Below, piece by piece: positions 8,220 through 17,149 of a stretch of DNA of 40,466 nt (its first letter is position 1; each line of letters opens with the position of its first letter). The notes below the pieces were generated by a model, which saw nothing but the letters and a program-made list of their open reading frames with translations, did no database searches and was not told the origin of the DNA. The position numbers and the translations under genes were made by a program. Origin of the DNA: Methylococcaceae bacterium (lineage in GTDB: Bacteria; Pseudomonadota; Gammaproteobacteria; Methylococcales; Methylomonadaceae). Where the stretch lies: NCBI GenBank assembly GCA_024636875.1, contig JAGXGJ010000001.1:1-40466 (forward strand). The letters are read 5' to 3'.

Positions 8220-9584
8220 TCAGTAAATGGAAACTGTTTTGATATTGACGAACTCGCGAATACCTTCAGCGGCCAGTTCCCGTCCATACCCGGATGCCTT
8301 GATTCCACCAAATGGCAGGCGCGGGTCTGAAGCCACAATATTATTGACGAAGATGCAGCCTGTCTCAATAAGATCTATCGTTTGTTCCATTTCGTTTTCA
8401 TCCCGGGTAAAAATCGCTGAACCCAGTCCGAAGCGAGTATTATTAGCCAAAGCAATTGCTTCTTCAAAATTCTTTACGCTAAAGAGACAGGCAACCGGGC
8501 CGAATAATTCATCCTGCGCGGCAGGCGTGTCCCAGGGTATGTTTTCCAGAATACCCGGTTTGAAAAAATACCCGGGCCCGGCAATTGACTCCGCGCCGGT
8601 TAACCGTATAGCGCCTTTTTTCAGGGAATCATCGATTTGCCGATTCAGGTAATCACGGATGTTCGCCATCGCCAATGGGCCAATATCCGTGGCATTATCC
8701 ATAGGATCGCCCACCTTGAGCGCTTCGAATTTCTGTTTCAGTGCGGCGCGAAATTTATCATAAACAGCTGTGTGAATAATAAAACGTTTGGCGGCAATGC
8801 AGGATTGTCCGTTATTCTGAATTCGGCCCAGCGTTGCCTTTTGTACGGCATCGTCCAGATCAGCTGAAGGCATGACGATAAACGGATCGCTGCCGCCCAG
8901 TTCCAGCACGGTTTTTTTTATTTGCGAACCGGCAGTACTTGCTACAGAAGCGCCTGCTTTTTCGGAGCCGGTCAACGTCACTGCCTTTACACGGTTATCG
9001 GTCAAAATTTTTTCAACCTTATTGGCACCGATTAACAGCGTTTGAAACACACCGTCTGCAAACCCTGCCTGCTTGAATATTTCCTCGATGGCCAGTGCAG
9101 CCTGCGGCACATTGGAGGCATGTTTCAACAATGCGGTATTGCCGGCCATTAATGCGGGGGCTGCAAACCGAAATACCTGCCAGAAGGGGAAATTCCACGG
9201 CATGACAGCCAGGACAGGGCCCAGGGGTTGATAACGCACAAATGACCTCAGGCTGTCTGTTTTAACAGCTTGATCCGCCAAAAACAGCCGTGCATTTTCA
9301 GCATAGTAGCGGCACACCCAGGCGCATTTTCCGATTTCCTGTTGCGCGGCGTGATAGGGTTTTCCCATCTCCATTGTCAGGATTCTGGCAAATTTGTCTT
9401 GGCCGCTGTCAAGAATTTTGGCGACAGCTTCCATTTTGTCTGCACGCTGATCAAAGGAAAGGCATTTTTGCAAGGCAAAAGCTTGTACAGAACGAGCCAG
9501 TATCTGATTAATCTCTGCGTCATTATATTCGCTATATTCTTCAAGAATTTGTTCGTTTGCCGGATTAATGCTGCGTAGCGTCAT
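8220..9584 (-). CDS. NAD(P)-dependent aldehyde dehydrogenase, succinate-semialdehyde dehydrogenase-like
   Basis: A 454-residue cytosolic enzyme of the ALDH superfamily. The ATG at 9584 is preferred because AAGGA lies 8 nt upstream; a TTG at 9605 also opens the frame. It contains the ALDH hallmarks: PWNFPFWQVFR (cofactor-binding region), the Rossmann GSEKAGASVA, the catalytic Glu in LELGGSDPF near residue 230, the catalytic Cys in NNGQSCIAAKRF near residue 265, and the C-terminal PFGGIKASGYGRE. The short opening SINPANEQIL and overall length match the short GabD/SSADH group, which oxidises succinate semialdehyde to succinate. In a methanotroph this could close a partial TCA route, but specificity among aldehydes is inferred. 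A 219-bp gap separates it from the transporter gene downstream, so they may not share a transcript. Confidence 0.85.
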   Translation of the reverse strand: MTLRSINPANEQILEEYSEYNDAEINQILARSVQAFALQKCLSFDQRADKMEAVAKILDSGQDKFARILTMEMGKPYHAAQQEIGKCAWVCRYYAENARLFLADQAVKTDSLRSFVRYQPLGPVLAVMPWNFPFWQVFRFAAPALMAGNTALLKHASNVPQAALAIEEIFKQAGFADGVFQTLLIGANKVEKILTDNRVKAVTLTGSEKAGASVASTAGSQIKKTVLELGGSDPFIVMPSADLDDAVQKATLGRIQNNGQSCIAAKRFIIHTAVYDKFRAALKQKFEALKVGDPMDNATDIGPLAMANIRDYLNRQIDDSLKKGAIRLTGAESIAGPGYFFKPGILENIPWDTPAAQDELFGPVACLFSVKNFEEAIALANNTRFGLGSAIFTRDENEMEQTIDLIETGCIFVNNIVASDPRLPFGGIKASGYGRELAAEGIREFVNIKTVSIY

Positions 9585-9973
9585 GTCAGTATCCTTTTTT
9601 CTCAAGTGCGTGGCAATCTTTGCAGGGCATGGCAGTTAACGATGACTTAAACCGGATACCACAAGCAATTGCTGCCGCGACTTTTTGCCAGTAAACAGTT
9701 AGGTGATGGTGTTTGATTGGTCAAATATATTAAGGCAAATCATAATAAATTGTCTGCCTGCAATTTATTGACAAGTGTTATACAGCCCTGTCAAATGGAT
9801 TATTTCAGGCAGGAAATGCACAGGTTTGCAAGGATGAATTTGCCAAAATCGAGGTCATTAATTCACACAGGGCAGCCGATTTACAGTATTATTGCCAACC
9901 AAAAACGAGTACGGCAGGTCTTAATAAGACCAGCTGATTAAACAACTTAACATAAGATAAGGTTTTTCACCTC
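9585..9973. other. Divergent intergenic region between the ALDH gene and mch
   Basis: A 389-bp AT-rich stretch between two divergently transcribed genes. I see no convincing coding sequence: an open frame at 9717-9941 has no RBS and no recognisable motif. It should hold promoters for both directions, including that of the C1 cluster. Confidence 0.6.
9768..9796 (+). promoter_or_regulatory. Candidate sigma70-type promoter for the mch cluster
   Basis: TTGACA (9768-9773) is a perfect -35 box; 17 nt later TCAAAT (9791-9796) matches the -10 consensus at four of six positions. It would give a leader of about 170 nt before mch. Only the -35 match is strong. Confidence 0.3.
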
Positions 9974-10957
9974 ATGGAATATAAAGCTAGCGTTAATAAA
10001 CTGACTCAGCCCCTGGTAAAACATCTGATTGATAATGCAGACAAATTACGTTTGGATGCAGGGACCCTTGAAAATGGCTGCACTGTTATTGATGCGGGTA
10101 TTAATGTCCCGGGCGGGCTCGAAGCGGGGCGCATTATCGCTGAAATTTGTCTGGGCGGCATGGGTACGGTCACCATCAGCCACAGCGCTTATACAGCTAA
10201 CTGGCCGCTCTCAGTTAATGTGCATACGGGTAATCCGGTATTGGGCTGTCTGGGCAGTCAATATGCCGGTTGGAGTTTAGCGCATGAAAAATATTACGCG
10301 CTGGGTTCTGGCCCTGCGCGGGCGCTGGCAACCAAGCTGAAAGACGGCCAGCAAGAACCGGTCGAAGAGTTGTATAAAGACTTGGCGTACAGGGATGAAG
10401 CCGATGCTACGGTGTTAGTGATTGAAAATGATGCTATGCCGCCTGTTGCTATCGTTGAAAAAGTCGCGGCAGCTTGTACAGTTGATCCGTCAAAATTGAC
10501 CATTATCGTTACCCCTACCAGCAGTCTTGCAGGCGGCGTGCAAGTTGTGGCGCGTGTGCTGGAAGTAGCTATGCATAAAGCTCACGCCTTGCATTTCCCG
10601 TTAGAAAATATTGTTGACGGCAGCGGTAGTGCGCCGGTTTGTCCGCCGCATCCGAACTTTGTTAAGGCAATGGGCCGAACCAACGATGCTATTTTATTTG
10701 CAGGACTTGTGCATTTATTCGTAAAAGGCAGCGATGAAGCGGCAGAAAAACTGGCCAGGGAATTGCCCAGTTCAACGTCCAAAGATTATGGCAAACCGTT
10801 TGCGGAAATCTTTAAACAGTATGACTACGATTTCTTTAAAATAGATCCGATGCTGTTTAGTCCGGCCAGTGTAATTGTGACAGCGGTTGATTCGGGCAAA
10901 AGCTACCGTGCCGGAAAACTGGATGATGCCTTGTTAGACCAGTCATTTGGGGCATAA
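9974..10957 (+). CDS. mch: Methenyltetrahydromethanopterin cyclohydrolase
   Basis: A 327-residue cytosolic enzyme that hydrolyses methenyl-H4MPT to formyl-H4MPT, the middle step of the archaeal-type formaldehyde oxidation pathway of methylotrophs. Recognisable Mch blocks are [11 protein letters not shown] at the N-terminus, [54 protein letters not shown] and the C-terminal [12 protein letters not shown]. Length agrees with bacterial and archaeal Mch (about 320). The ATG at 9974 follows AAGG at a slightly long spacing of 11 nt. It heads a run with the RimK-like, CitG-like and fae genes, the same order seen in other methylotroph H4MPT clusters. Confidence 0.95.
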   Translation: MEYKASVNKLTQPLVKHLIDNADKLRLDAGTLENGCTVIDAGINVPGGLEAGRIIAEICLGGMGTVTISHSAYTANWPLSVNVHTGNPVLGCLGSQYAGWSLAHEKYYALGSGPARALATKLKDGQQEPVEELYKDLAYRDEADATVLVIENDAMPPVAIVEKVAAACTVDPSKLTIIVTPTSSLAGGVQVVARVLEVAMHKAHALHFPLENIVDGSGSAPVCPPHPNFVKAMGRTNDAILFAGLVHLFVKGSDEAAEKLARELPSSTSKDYGKPFAEIFKQYDYDFFKIDPMLFSPASVIVTAVDSGKSYRAGKLDDALLDQSFGA

Positions 10958-10965
10958 ATACAGGC

Positions 10966-11859
10966 GTGGGTCGTATCGCCATTTTTACCGATGATCCGGG
11001 CTGGCATGGAAAACAATTGCGTCGTGCTTTTGCCAGTCTGGGTTATAGCAGTGACTACCTCTCGTTGACAGAATGCCGTTTTACTATTGAATCAGGACAA
11101 CAAGCGCTTGTTCTTCCGGGTTTTGAACAGGCATTGCCGGATGCAGCCTTTGTTCGCGGCGTGCCGGGCGGTTCGCTTGAAGAGGTTGTATTTTATCTGG
11201 GCATTCTGCATGCTTTAAAAGCGATGAACGTTCCCGTTTATAATGACGGACTTGCTGTAGAGCGCAGTGTTGACAAGGCTATGACCAGCTTTTTGCTGCA
11301 TCATGCCGGTTTGCCAACGCCATTGACCTGGGTTTTGCGCAATCGGGTCGATGCCTTGAGCATTGCTGAAAATGAATTAAAAAAAGGTCATTTGCTAATA
11401 AGCAAGCCTTTGTTTGGTTCGCAAGGCGAAGGTATTCGCCGCATTGAGAAAATGACGGATTTATTTTGGTTGACCAGTAGTCATGGTGTTTATTATCTGC
11501 AGCGTTTTGTGCACTGCTCCGGTACCGGTTTTTCTGATCATCGGGTGTTTGTCATTAATGGCAGGGCGGTTGCCGCCATGCGCAGGCGTGGGAAATCGTG
11601 GTTAAATAATGTGGCGCGCGGGGCGCGTTGTGAACAGATCGATCTGGAACCGAATCTGGCCGAATTGGCTATCAAGGCGACAGCGGCATTAACGATGGAC
11701 TATGCTGGCGTGGATATTATTCAGGATAGAGCAGGGCGCTATACCATCATTGAAGTGAACAGTATTCCGGCATGGAAAGGACTGGAAAGTGTTTGTAACG
11801 TCACTATTGCAGATTTATTGGCGGAAGATTTGATAACACGACGTATTAAAACCTTATGA
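10966..11859 (+). CDS. RimK-like ATP-grasp ligase of the H4MPT gene cluster (Orf5 type)
   Basis: A 297-residue protein starting with GTG 8 bp after mch. It shows the ATP-grasp fold of alpha-L-glutamate ligases: DGLAVERSVDKAMTSFLL, the ATP-binding strand HLLISKPLFGSQGEGIRR near residue 143, YYLQRFV, DHRVFVINGRAVAAMRR, and the metal-binding end DIIQDRAGRYTIIEVNSIP (Glu and Asn near residues 263-265). The final PAWKGLE is typical of the methylotroph group. Homologues sit next to mch in many H4MPT-using bacteria, and gene loss in Methylobacterium is known to impair C1 oxidation. A role adding glutamate to H4MPT or methylofuran is likely but unproven. Its end overlaps the next gene by 4 bp (ATGA), so translation is probably coupled. 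Confidence 0.85.
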   Translation: MGRIAIFTDDPGWHGKQLRRAFASLGYSSDYLSLTECRFTIESGQQALVLPGFEQALPDAAFVRGVPGGSLEEVVFYLGILHALKAMNVPVYNDGLAVERSVDKAMTSFLLHHAGLPTPLTWVLRNRVDALSIAENELKKGHLLISKPLFGSQGEGIRRIEKMTDLFWLTSSHGVYYLQRFVHCSGTGFSDHRVFVINGRAVAAMRRRGKSWLNNVARGARCEQIDLEPNLAELAIKATAALTMDYAGVDIIQDRAGRYTIIEVNSIPAWKGLESVCNVTIADLLAEDLITRRIKTL

Positions 11860-12725
11860 TTTCGACACACCAGCTTGGCGAGCTTTACCGCCAGGCCTGT
11901 GAAATCGAATTACAGGCATTTAAACCGGGAAATGTCAGTGTTTATTCTGCGGGGCATGATATGACTGCCGCTGATTTCAGAATCAGCGCCGAGGTCAGTG
12001 CCGCGCCGCTTTGTAATCCCGGATATTCGTTAGGTGAAAAAATATTTTATGCTGTAAAGAATACCCGTGAAGCGGTGGGCTGTAATACCAATTTAGGGAT
12101 TATTTTGTTGTGCGCTCCGTTAATGCAGGCAATCAGTTATACGCATCCGGATTTGACGCTAAGACAGGCGTTGAGTCGGGTTCTGACAAGGACAACTGTA
12201 GAAGATGCTGACTGGGTATTCAAGGCAATCACGCTGGCATCGCCGGGCGGTTTGGGCAACTCAGATGATCAGGATGTAACAGAAAGACCATCAGTTTCCT
12301 TGACTGAAGCGATGAAGCTTGCCAGTGCAAAGGATCGCATCGCCCTTCAATATGTCACAGATTATAAAGATATTTTTGATTTTACAGTTTTAATTTATTA
12401 TAATGCCATGAGTAAATGGGGGAATCAGGAATGGGCAGTGGTATCAGTGTATGCTGACTTATTGCGCCGGTTTCCTGATAGCCACATTGAAAGAAAATAC
12501 GGCGATCAGCATTCTGAAATGGTAGCTAGCAGGATGACTCGGCTTAGTGAAGAGTTGTCCAATTCGAATAATCCTGAGCATATTATGCCAATGTTATACA
12601 GCATAGATCAGGAGCTTAAATCCAGGGGTGTGAATCCGGGGACTGCGGCTGATATAAGCGTAGCAACGGTATTGACGGTATTTTTAGAAGATTTATTAGC
12701 CATTGTTAATAAATCTATGCAATAA
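11856..12725 (+). CDS. CitG-like (triphosphoribosyl-dephospho-CoA synthase family) protein of the H4MPT cluster (Orf7 type)
   Basis: A 289-residue protein with an ATG overlapping the upstream stop. Its family traits are the acidic and glycine motifs of CitG/MdcB proteins: CEIELQAFKPGNVSVYSAGHDM near the N-terminus, GCNTNLGIILLCAPL around residue 75, and ASPGGLGNSDDQDV around residue 128. The family transfers ribosyl-phosphate-type groups from ATP in citrate lyase cofactor synthesis, but no citrate or malonate lyase genes are nearby. In methylotrophs this gene travels with mch and fae, so a step in H4MPT biosynthesis (which includes ribose-phosphate addition) is the natural hypothesis. The exact reaction is unknown. 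The final 84 bp before fae hold fae's leader and RBS. Confidence 0.85.
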   Translation: MISTHQLGELYRQACEIELQAFKPGNVSVYSAGHDMTAADFRISAEVSAAPLCNPGYSLGEKIFYAVKNTREAVGCNTNLGIILLCAPLMQAISYTHPDLTLRQALSRVLTRTTVEDADWVFKAITLASPGGLGNSDDQDVTERPSVSLTEAMKLASAKDRIALQYVTDYKDIFDFTVLIYYNAMSKWGNQEWAVVSVYADLLRRFPDSHIERKYGDQHSEMVASRMTRLSEELSNSNNPEHIMPMLYSIDQELKSRGVNPGTAADISVATVLTVFLEDLLAIVNKSMQ

Positions 12726-12809
12726 GTTTGTTAAAAACACAAGGCGACACCACAAGTGTCGATATTAGCTCAAATTTTTTCAACTTTTTCTTCACAGGGG
12801 AAAACAAGC

Positions 12810-13325
12810 ATGGCAAAAATCAATAAATTGTGCGTTGGCGAATCATTAGTAGGTGAAGGCAACGAAATTGCACACGTCGACTTGATGATTGGACCAAGAG
12901 GTTCAGCGGGTGAGTCTGCATTTGCAAACGCACTTACCAACAACAAAGATGGCTTTTCTTGTCTGTTGGCTCTTGTTGCGCCTAACCTGATGGTTAGACC
13001 AGCAACCGTTTTGTACAACAAGGTAACCATTAAAGGTGGTAAGCAAGCTGTGCAAATGTTTGGCCCAGCGCAACGCGCTGTTGCTATGGCTGTTGCTGAT
13101 TGTGTAGAAGACGGCACTATCCCGGCTGATGAAGCTGATGACTTATTCATCACAGTGGGTGTATTCATTCACTGGCACGCTGATGATGATGCAAAAATTG
13201 AAAAATTCAACTATGCAGCAACTAAAGAAGCGCTGAAACGCGCTGTTGCCGGATCACCAACGGCTGCTGAAGTTGTTAAGGCTAAAAAAGAAGCTAAACA
13301 TCCGTTCGCTGTTAACAACGAATAA
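12810..13325 (+). CDS. fae: Formaldehyde-activating enzyme
   Basis: A 171-residue cytosolic enzyme that condenses formaldehyde with tetrahydromethanopterin to methylene-H4MPT, preventing toxicity and feeding the pathway. The ATG at 12810 has AGGGG 10 nt upstream; the frame is open further back to a GTG at 12756 but that adds a non-homologous stretch. Conserved blocks: [23 protein letters not shown] (His22, matching the catalytic His17 of the characterised enzyme), [30 protein letters not shown], and the C-terminal KHPFAVNNE. Codon use is strongly biased to common codons (many GCT, GTT, AAC), consistent with the very high expression known for Fae. It closes its operon at a strong terminator 47 bp downstream. 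Confidence 0.97.
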   Translation: MAKINKLCVGESLVGEGNEIAHVDLMIGPRGSAGESAFANALTNNKDGFSCLLALVAPNLMVRPATVLYNKVTIKGGKQAVQMFGPAQRAVAMAVADCVEDGTIPADEADDLFITVGVFIHWHADDDAKIEKFNYAATKEALKRAVAGSPTAAEVVKAKKEAKHPFAVNNE

Positions 13326-13372
13326 GCCTCAAGCTGGATCAGGGTAGTGTAACCTGACTACAAAAGTTGTTG

Positions 13373-13403
13373 AAAATACCCCGGCTAGCCGGGGTATTTT
13401 TTT
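13373..13403. terminator. Bidirectional terminator between fae and the HisA-like gene
   Basis: Bases 13373-13400 are a perfect 28-bp palindrome (AAAATACCCCGGCT and its complement) with T runs on the outside of both strands. It ends fae on plus and, lying 3 bp past the stop at 13406, also ends the convergent minus-strand gene. Confidence 0.93.
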
Positions 13404-13405
13404 GT

Positions 13406-14101
13406 TTACAGATTTTTCATATCTTCACGCCCGATAGCACCCGAATGTAGAGCACTGGCAACCAGCGACTGTTGTATGCCCGCCTGTTTCAAGGCCTGTA
13501 AATCGTAAATATCTCTTATTCCTCCTGCGGCAATAAAATTTTTATGCGGATACTGCCTGCAATACCGGTTTAACTTATCCAGATCAGGGCCCTGATGACT
13601 GCCGACCCGATTCAGGGTCATGACGATGATCGTATCCGGCCATAAGTCATGATTTGAAAACAGGATTTTTGACCCTAATGCTTCAATAGCAGAATAATCC
13701 AGAGACAAAATAAAGCGCTTGTCGAAAGCATCAAGTTCTGAAAGCGTTTCATCGCTATAACATTCACTGCCTAGTACGGGTACATAATTGCCTGGATATT
13801 TTTTATAGCCTTGATAGCCGCTGTCTATCCAAAACGAAATTTGCGGAAAACAAGCCAGTACATTGCTGATTAAATTCTGATGATCACCCTGATGAGTAAT
13901 CGCATTCAAATCCGCAATATAGAGCGTATCAAAGTCATGGATGCCTAAAAACGCCTGGATGACTTGATAAATATCCGGAGCTGGGCACAAGTCAGTATTA
14001 ACAGGTTGGTAGTGTTCACGTTCACCTTGCCGGGCATGAACCACAACGCCGTCTTTTAAATCGATTACCGGAATTATTTTCATTGATAAAGCCGCTGTCA
14101 T
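13406..14101 (-). CDS. HisA/HisF-related TIM-barrel protein (COG1411-like), C1 cluster
   Basis: A protein of 225-231 residues; starts at ATG 14101 and ATG 14083 are both possible, with neither having a strong RBS (TGGAA precedes 14101). The opening MKIIPVIDLKDGVVVHARQG is the HisA signature, and later strands carry the second phosphate-binding region (NFIAAGGIRDIYDLQALK and QSLVASALHSGAIG). It is shorter and more divergent than true HisA, no his genes are near, and related HisA-like proteins are conserved in methanogens and H4MPT-using bacteria. It probably serves methanopterin or methylofuran synthesis; the reaction is unknown to me. It is the only gene of this cluster on minus and diverges from the ATP-grasp gene at 14125 with only 23 bp between starts. 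Confidence 0.78.
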   Translation of the reverse strand: MTAALSMKIIPVIDLKDGVVVHARQGEREHYQPVNTDLCPAPDIYQVIQAFLGIHDFDTLYIADLNAITHQGDHQNLISNVLACFPQISFWIDSGYQGYKKYPGNYVPVLGSECYSDETLSELDAFDKRFILSLDYSAIEALGSKILFSNHDLWPDTIIVMTLNRVGSHQGPDLDKLNRYCRQYPHKNFIAAGGIRDIYDLQALKQAGIQQSLVASALHSGAIGREDMKNL

Positions 14102-14124
14102 TGTTCCAATGTTAAAATGTGATT

Positions 14125-15153
14125 ATGAAAATTCTAGTGTTCGAGTATATCACCGGCGGCGGTTTTAACAGGCAGATGCTGCCCGATTCATTGGCAAGTG
14201 AAGGGCGTTTGATGCTGCATGCGCTGCTCGATAACCTGTGCGGAATAGGCGGCATGGAACTCGTGGTTATGCTGGATAGCCGCATTAATGGTTCTGTGAG
14301 CACACGTGGAATCGAAGCGGTTATTATCAATCCGGAACACAAGACGCATGAGGAATTTGCGCGGCAGGTCCAGCGCTGTGATGCCGTATGGCCGATAGCG
14401 CCCGAATTCGACAATATATTACAGACGTTGTGTCAAACCGTTGAGTTGACGGGTAAGCTGTTATTGACATCACCTGCCCGGGCTGTCGCTGTGGCAGGCA
14501 ATAAATTTTACACCTATCAATGCCTCAAACAGCATCATATCGATACAGTACCAACCCAGTTGGTGAACCTCGAGAGCGGATTTATACGTACCCTGCAAGT
14601 TAATCCGCATCTGCATCATCATGAATGGATGATAAAGCCGGTTGAAGGTGCAGGCTGTGCCGATAGTTATCTGATCTCTGATCCGAAAGACCTTGAGCTT
14701 CTGTGCATACAAAAAGGACAGTATGTCATTCAGCCTCATATTCAAGGGAAAAAAACCAGCCTTTGCTGCCTGTTCAGCCGAGGCAGCGCCTGGTTGCTGT
14801 GTGCAAACCTGCAGCAATTCAACCTCATCAACAGACAATATCGCCTGGCAGAAATCATCGTGAATCATCATCCTGATCCTGATCCAGGTGTATATCAACA
14901 TGTGCTTGATAATATTGCCCGCGCTTTGCCTGAATTATGGGGTTATGTCGGCATTGATTTAATCGAAACGCCGGAACGATTGTTAATTCTCGAAATAAAC
15001 CCGCGGCTAACCACTTCATTTACCGGCATTTATGCAGCGCTCGGTATTAATGTTGCCGAAACGGTGTTGCAGTTGCTGGAAGGCAAACCAAAACTCAAGC
15101 CGGTTTATGATCGACCAATTACCATTACTGTGAAGCCTAATGATACAGACTAA
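14125..15153 (+). CDS. ATP-grasp ligase, MfnD-like (tyramine-glutamate ligase type; Orf17 of methylotrophs)
   Basis: A 342-residue protein; ATG 14125 is chosen over an in-frame GTG at 14119. The opening MKILVFEYITGGG is characteristic of this family. Further ATP-grasp elements: AGNKFYTYQCLKQ, the ATP-binding lysine in HHEWMIKPVEGAGCADS near residue 170, YVIQPHIQGKKTSLCCLFS, and the metal-binding GIDLIETPERLLILEINPR. In archaea, MfnD joins glutamate to tyramine in methanofuran synthesis, and bacterial methylofuran contains a tyrosine-derived unit; the bacterial homologue is known from methylotroph C1 clusters. Its 3' end overlaps the MfnF-like gene by 14 bp, indicating an operon and a shared pathway. 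Substrate is inferred. Confidence 0.8.
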   Translation: MKILVFEYITGGGFNRQMLPDSLASEGRLMLHALLDNLCGIGGMELVVMLDSRINGSVSTRGIEAVIINPEHKTHEEFARQVQRCDAVWPIAPEFDNILQTLCQTVELTGKLLLTSPARAVAVAGNKFYTYQCLKQHHIDTVPTQLVNLESGFIRTLQVNPHLHHHEWMIKPVEGAGCADSYLISDPKDLELLCIQKGQYVIQPHIQGKKTSLCCLFSRGSAWLLCANLQQFNLINRQYRLAEIIVNHHPDPDPGVYQHVLDNIARALPELWGYVGIDLIETPERLLILEINPRLTTSFTGIYAALGINVAETVLQLLEGKPKLKPVYDRPITITVKPNDTD

Positions 15154-16213
15154 TGTCGTCGGCTGGGATATAGGGGGAGCGCACGTTAAAGCCGCGGCCA
15201 TCAATCAGGAGGGCGGAATTATCGCTATTTATCAGCAGCCTTGCCCGTTATGGAAAGGCATCGAGCAATTGCGGGAAGCTGTAGACAGTATTATGCAAAC
15301 CCTGACTGATGAAAATTATTGCCATGCCATCACGATGACCGGCGAGCTGGTTGATTTGTTTGAACATCGTGAAGATGGCGTTAAGCAGATTATCGATACC
15401 ATGACCATGCTGTTGCCTGAACAGCGATGTTTGATATTTGCAGGCAGACAAGGTTTGTTGAAAGCGGAGCAGGTTGAAGCCGGCCATTATCAATCTATAG
15501 CTTCAGCCAACTGGCTGGCTAGCGCCTCCTTTGCCGCTCAGCAAGTAGCTGGCGGCTTATTTGTCGATATAGGCAGTACCACCACAGATATTCTCTTGCT
15601 CAGTGACGGCAAGGTTTTGGCGGAGGGCTACACCGACTATCAGCGTTTACTCTCACAAGAGCTTGTTTATACCGGCATCGTCAGAACGGCTGTGATGGCG
15701 ATAGCGCAAACTGCGCTGGATGAAGGCCAGGAAATTGGTTTAATGGCCGAATATTTTGCCACGATGGCGGACGTCTATCGCGTCACCGGAGAGCTCAACG
15801 AAGTACACGACCAATGCGAAACGGCTGATGGTGCTGAAAAAACCATCGTAGCCAGCGCCAGACGGTTATCGCGTATGATAGGCTGCGATTTTTTTCCGGA
15901 AGAATTGCCGCGCTGGCAACACTTCGCTGAAAATATTCGCAGCCGGCAATTACAAAAAATTCAACGGGCTTGTGAACGCCAACTGTCTGCGCCCAGAGCA
16001 TACGAGCCAGGTTTTTCTAAAAATAGTCCATTAATTGGTGCGGGAGTAGGGCGGTTTCTGGTTAAACAGATAGCATTGAATTTAGGGCATCCCTACCTGG
16101 ATTTTTCTGATTTATTTCCGGAACCTGAAAATAAAACAGACATAACGAGTGCGGATTGCGCGCCTGCCTTTGCTGTAGCTTGTTTGGCTAGTAAATTTGA
16201 TTGTACTGATTAG
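15140..16213 (+). CDS. H4MPT-linked C1 transfer pathway protein, MfnF-like ASKHA-fold enzyme
   Basis: A 357-residue protein with two sugar kinase/Hsp70-type phosphate-binding motifs: VVGWDIGGAHVKAA at the N-terminus and GGLFVDIGSTTTDILLL near residue 139, with LIGAGVGRFLVKQIA near residue 295 as the adenosine motif. This matches the hydantoinase/oxoprolinase-related family restricted to methanogens and H4MPT-using bacteria, whose archaeal member MfnF couples the furan to the tyramine-glutamate part of methanofuran. The overlap with the MfnD-like gene supports a methylofuran role here. The gene ends the C1 cluster, and base composition and gene type change right after it. Confidence 0.83.
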   Translation: MIQTNVVGWDIGGAHVKAAAINQEGGIIAIYQQPCPLWKGIEQLREAVDSIMQTLTDENYCHAITMTGELVDLFEHREDGVKQIIDTMTMLLPEQRCLIFAGRQGLLKAEQVEAGHYQSIASANWLASASFAAQQVAGGLFVDIGSTTTDILLLSDGKVLAEGYTDYQRLLSQELVYTGIVRTAVMAIAQTALDEGQEIGLMAEYFATMADVYRVTGELNEVHDQCETADGAEKTIVASARRLSRMIGCDFFPEELPRWQHFAENIRSRQLQKIQRACERQLSAPRAYEPGFSKNSPLIGAGVGRFLVKQIALNLGHPYLDFSDLFPEPENKTDITSADCAPAFAVACLASKFDCTD

Positions 16214-16537
16214 TTGAAGATACACAGCACACAAGAAGATCACATGCCTGCTGTAAGATTCATACCCTGCCGGGCTATCCAGTGGCCGGACAACAGCTTT
16301 ATCGTTGCCCGGCGATTCGGCCGTTCGATGAGGGGGAACGGCGGTTAATAAATTCGAAGGCCATTGCTGCATTCAAGCATGGGAATGTCGGGCATAAAAA
16401 GCATGTCCGACCCGGCTATGTGTGGTCAAGTCTTGCAATGCAACAAACATATCCAATCACGGATGTCTATCCAGGCCGTTTGACTTTTTTACCTTCAGCA
16501 CTAAAGTCATGTCCATAGTCATATAGAAGGTATTATC
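16214..16537. other. Intergenic junction between C1 cluster and defence island
   Basis: 324 bp with no convincing gene. Bases 16387-16411 form a hairpin (GTCGGGCAT and ATGTCCGAC around AAAAAGC), possibly the end of a repeated palindromic element and terminator-like for the upstream gene. An open frame at 16282-16518 has low-complexity content with no recognisable family. Confidence 0.5.
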
Positions 16538-16774
16538 ATGAAAACCATCAAAGCATCCGAATTTAAAGCCAAGTGTCTGCAACTGATGAACGAAGTGGCG
16601 GATTCCGGCGATAGCATCGTCATCACCAAAAACTGCCAGCCGGTGGCACAACTATGCCCGGTAATCTCAAGACCTGCCACCCTCGCCGGTTGCCATAAAG
16701 GCAAAATCAGTATTGTTGGGGATATCGTGGGAACATTGGGCGAACCGTGGGATGCCGAATGTTCGTTCTGCTAG
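16538..16774 (+). CDS. Phd/YefM-family antitoxin
   Basis: A 78-residue protein with GAAGG 9 nt before the ATG. The N-terminal half is the classical Phd/YefM DNA-binding fold: MKTIKASEFKAKCLQLMNEV, then GDSIVITKNCQPVAQL. The C-terminal tail (GTLGEPWDAE) is the usual toxin-wrapping segment. Antitoxins of this type repress their own operon and neutralise a PIN or RelE toxin. The stop overlaps by 16 bp the start of a VapC-like toxin frame, which is disrupted, so the antitoxin may now be an orphan. Confidence 0.85.
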   Translation: MKTIKASEFKAKCLQLMNEVADSGDSIVITKNCQPVAQLCPVISRPATLAGCHKGKISIVGDIVGTLGEPWDAECSFC

Positions 16775-17149
16775 ACATCCATGCCTTAATTTGGCTCGAC
16801 CAGGACGATTGAAGCACGAAAGCGCGCCGATATTGCCTTACAGCAAGGCAGATTGGCGGTTTCGGCGATCTCATTCTGGGAGACCGCCATGCTCGTTGCC
16901 AAGGGGCGGGTTACTATGGCGCTCCCGGTTACGGTTTGGCGACGCGACCTCCTGGGCCTTGGGTTGCTTGAATTTCCCAACGATGGCGATATTTGGCATC
17001 GCGCAGCCGCCCAACTTGACCTGCACGGCGACCCAGCCGACCGTCTCATCGTTGCCGCCGCCCGGAACAAAGAGGCAGCACTGCTGACCGCCGACCAACC
17101 GCTATTGCAATGGGACAATGCGCTGGAACGCTTCGATGCCCGGCGATGA
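16759..17149 (+). pseudogene. Frameshifted VapC-like PIN-domain toxin
   Basis: Two frames together make one PIN toxin. The first starts at ATG 16759 (MFVLLDIHALIWLDQDD, with the first catalytic Asp) and hits TGA at 16810-16812. The second frame, readable from about 16805 (IEARKRADIALQQG) to 17149, carries the conserved SAISFWETAMLVAKGR and DPADRLIVAAARNKEAALLTAD with the other acidic residues. A short segment normally between these parts is missing, so a small deletion of a length not divisible by three is likely at about 16805-16815. VapC toxins are site-specific RNases; this copy should be inactive unless frameshifting or a sequencing error is involved. Confidence 0.8.

Noticed and set aside
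9717-9941. 74-codon plus-strand frame before mch
   Set aside because: No RBS, no recognisable motif, and it covers the likely mch promoter region.
12756-12809. GTG extension of fae
   Set aside because: The added residues are not Fae-like; ATG 12810 has a good RBS and matches the known N-terminus.
14470-14901. Open minus-strand frame of 143 codons
   Set aside because: Lies opposite the MfnD-like gene, which has clear ATP-grasp motifs; shadow frame.
16282-16518. 78-codon plus-strand frame before the Phd antitoxin
   Set aside because: Spans a hairpin repeat and has no family resemblance or RBS.
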